Source of the DNA: Pseudomonas lutea
GTDB taxonomy: Bacteria > Pseudomonadota > Gammaproteobacteria > Pseudomonadales > Pseudomonadaceae
Reading direction: 5' to 3'
NCBI RefSeq assembly: GCF_000759445.1
Contig: NZ_JRMB01000002.1
Location: forward strand, 1,674,001 to 1,738,000
Length of the DNA: 64,000 nt
Shown one piece after another: positions 62,607 to 64,000 of this stretch (position 1 is its first letter; each line of letters opens with the position of its first letter). The translations under genes were made by a program, and so were the position numbers. Under the pieces are notes generated by a model. It ran no database searches and was not told where the DNA came from. It saw only the letters and a list, made by a program, of their open reading frames with translations.

Positions 62607-64000
62607 CTAGAGAGATGAATACTTCTTGCGCAGGCGCTGACGAATCAGCTCTGCCAAGGTATTCATGACGAATGTGAACATGAGCAGCACCAGGGCGGCG
62701 AGAAACAACACGCGATAATGACTGCCGCCGACCTCCGACTCCGGCATTTCCACTGCCACGTTGGCGGCCAGGGTGCGCATGCCTTCGAACAGGTTCATGT
62801 CCATGATCGGCGTGTTGCCGGTGGCCATAAGCACGATCATGGTTTCGCCGACGGCGCGGCCCATACCAATCATCAGTGCGGAAAAAATCCCCGGACTGGC
62901 CGTGAGGATGACCACGCGAATCAGCGTCTGCCACGCCGTCGCACCCAAGGCCAGGGAGCCGAGTGTCAGACCGCGGGGCACGCTGAACACGGCGTCCTCG
63001 GCGATGGAGTAGATGTTGGGAATCACCGCGAACCCCATCGCCAGGCCCACGACCAATGCGTTGCGCTGATCGTAGGTAATACCCAGATCGTTGGTGATCC
63101 AAGAGCGCATGTCGCCGCCAAACCACCAGCTCTCCAGATGGGGGCTCATGCTCAATGAGACCCAGCCGATCAGCAGAATGACCGGAATCAGAATGGCGCT
63201 TTCCCATCCTTCGGGTACGCGCAGGCGGATCGATTCGGGCAAGCGCGTCCAGCCAAACCCCGCCAGCAATATGCCAACGGGGGTAAAGATCAACAGGCTG
63301 AAGATGCCGGGAAGGTGCCCTTCCAGATAAGGCGCCAGAAACAGCCCGGCGAAGAAACCCAGAATTACTGTCGGCATCGCTTCCATCAGCTCGATGATCG
63401 GCTTGACCTTGCGGCGCATGCGCGGCGCCATGAAGTACGCGGTGTAGATCGCTGCGGCGACGGCGATGGGTGCGGCCAGCAGCATGGCGTAGAACGCAGC
63501 TTTGAGGGTGCCGTAAGTGAGCGGCGCAAGGCTTAGCTTGGGCTCGAAATCACTGTTGGACGCGGTGGATTGCCAGACGTATTTGGGCTCGTCGTAGTTC
63601 TCGTACCAGACCTTGTCCCACAGCGCACTCCAGGAAATCTCCGGGTGCGGGTTATCAAGCTTCAAGGGCAGCAGCTTGCCGTTGTCCTCCACGATGATGT
63701 GATCAGCCCGCGGCGACAAACCCATTACGGCCGGGCCGCTGGCAATCGGGTCGATCAACAGCGTGCGGTGGGCGGTGCTGTGGAACACGCCCAGCTTGCC
63801 GGAGGTGTCCATGGCGATGAAGCCTTTACGGCGTTGCTCGCTGGTGATTTGGGAAATCGGCGCACCGCTCATTTTGAAGTCACGAATGTGCTGCAGGCGC
63901 ATCTCGCCATCGACGTCCCGCGCCATAAACCACTGCGCGATATTGCCTCTCGAGCTGCCGATCACCAAAGAGACGCCACCCACCAGCTGCGTGCTGGCGG
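62607..64000 (-). CDS. pstC: Phosphate ABC transporter permease PstC (3' part)
   Basis: The C-terminal 460 or so residues of the second permease subunit; the reading frame stays open to the right edge, so the start and pstS lie beyond. Membrane helices at the C-terminal half are followed by the family loop [20 protein letters not shown]. As for PstA the protein is longer than in E. coli, with an N-terminal periplasmic part that includes GSSRGNIAQWFMARD. pstA follows by 15 bases. Confidence 0.93.
   Translation of the reverse strand, partial: ASTQLVGGVSLVIGSSRGNIAQWFMARDVDGEMRLQHIRDFKMSGAPISQITSEQRRKGFIAMDTSGKLGVFHSTAHRTLLIDPIASGPAVMGLSPRADHIIVEDNGKLLPLKLDNPHPEISWSALWDKVWYENYDEPKYVWQSTASNSDFEPKLSLAPLTYGTLKAAFYAMLLAAPIAVAAAIYTAYFMAPRMRRKVKPIIELMEAMPTVILGFFAGLFLAPYLEGHLPGIFSLLIFTPVGILLAGFGWTRLPESIRLRVPEGWESAILIPVILLIGWVSLSMSPHLESWWFGGDMRSWITNDLGITYDQRNALVVGLAMGFAVIPNIYSIAEDAVFSVPRGLTLGSLALGATAWQTLIRVVILTASPGIFSALMIGMGRAVGETMIVLMATGNTPIMDMNLFEGMRTLAANVAVEMPESEVGGSHYRVLFLAALVLLMFTFVMNTLAELIRQRLRKKYSSL

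Overview
The window is a stretch of chromosome from a fluorescent Pseudomonas of the fluorescens/syringae/putida type, not a plasmid or phage. The gene order (rep, xpt, pauR, dadX, dadA, dadR, pauB-like gene, kauB, rpmG, rpmB, dppA, radC, coaBC, dut, algC, argB, pyrE, crc, rph, yicC, gmk, rpoZ, spoT, exbBD-tonB, oxyR, recG, HU, rubredoxin genes, ubiCA, phoBR, phoU, pstBAC) matches the conserved chromosomal backbone of the genus as I remember it from P. aeruginosa and P. putida. Base composition is high-GC, and the intergenic spaces carry REP/REPIN hairpins typical of this genus. No tRNA, rRNA, CRISPR array, prophage or insertion sequence was seen.

Layout. 1-2.8 kb: end of rep, xpt and a sulfur-type pair (metallo-beta-lactamase-fold hydrolase plus TauE/SafE permease). 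3-10 kb: an acetyl-CoA hydrolase/transferase, the polyamine repressor pauR, and the D-/L-alanine catabolic cluster dadX-ridA-dadA with divergent dadR. 10-18 kb: polyamine catabolism (a pauB-like oxidase, kauB aldehyde dehydrogenase, a cupin protein), with a block between them holding a DUF1127 protein, a MocR regulator, a phospholipase D-type lipoprotein and an MFS exporter. 18-27 kb: ribosomal proteins L33/L28, a peptide-binding protein, radC, coaBC, dut, a long membrane-anchored algC, and argB. 27.3-30.7 kb: a large 1138-residue toxin-like protein that stands out from its housekeeping neighbours. 31-38.5 kb: pyrE, crc, rph, yicC-gmk and rpoZ-spoT. 38.5-48.7 kb: a Rid protein, a lipoprotein, a dehydratase-like protein, exbB-exbD-tonB, oxyR-recG, a tRNA-deacylase-like/HDOD fusion, a small SCP2-like protein and a tailed HU protein. 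48.8-54.7 kb: rubredoxin and its reductase, ubiC-ubiA, and phoB-phoR behind a Pho box. 54.8-64 kb: a CBS/CorC membrane protein, a repeat-rich gap with a 240-bp tandem duplication, an M23 peptidase, a receiver protein with a possible PilZ-like end, and phoU-pstB-pstA-pstC, with pstC running off the right edge.

The genes form several working groups: amine and D-amino-acid use under PauR and DadR, phosphate sensing and uptake (PhoBR plus Pst-PhoU), iron uptake energy (ExbBD-TonB), nucleotide synthesis and salvage (xpt, pyrE, gmk, dut), stringent response (rpoZ-spoT) and carbon catabolite control (crc). The most unusual items are the toxin-like protein with a ParB/sulfiredoxin-like tail and no visible immunity gene, the fused membrane domain of AlgC, the deacylase-HDOD fusion, candidate operators in front of the MocR gene and of kauB, and the tandemly duplicated REPIN block near 56.3 kb.
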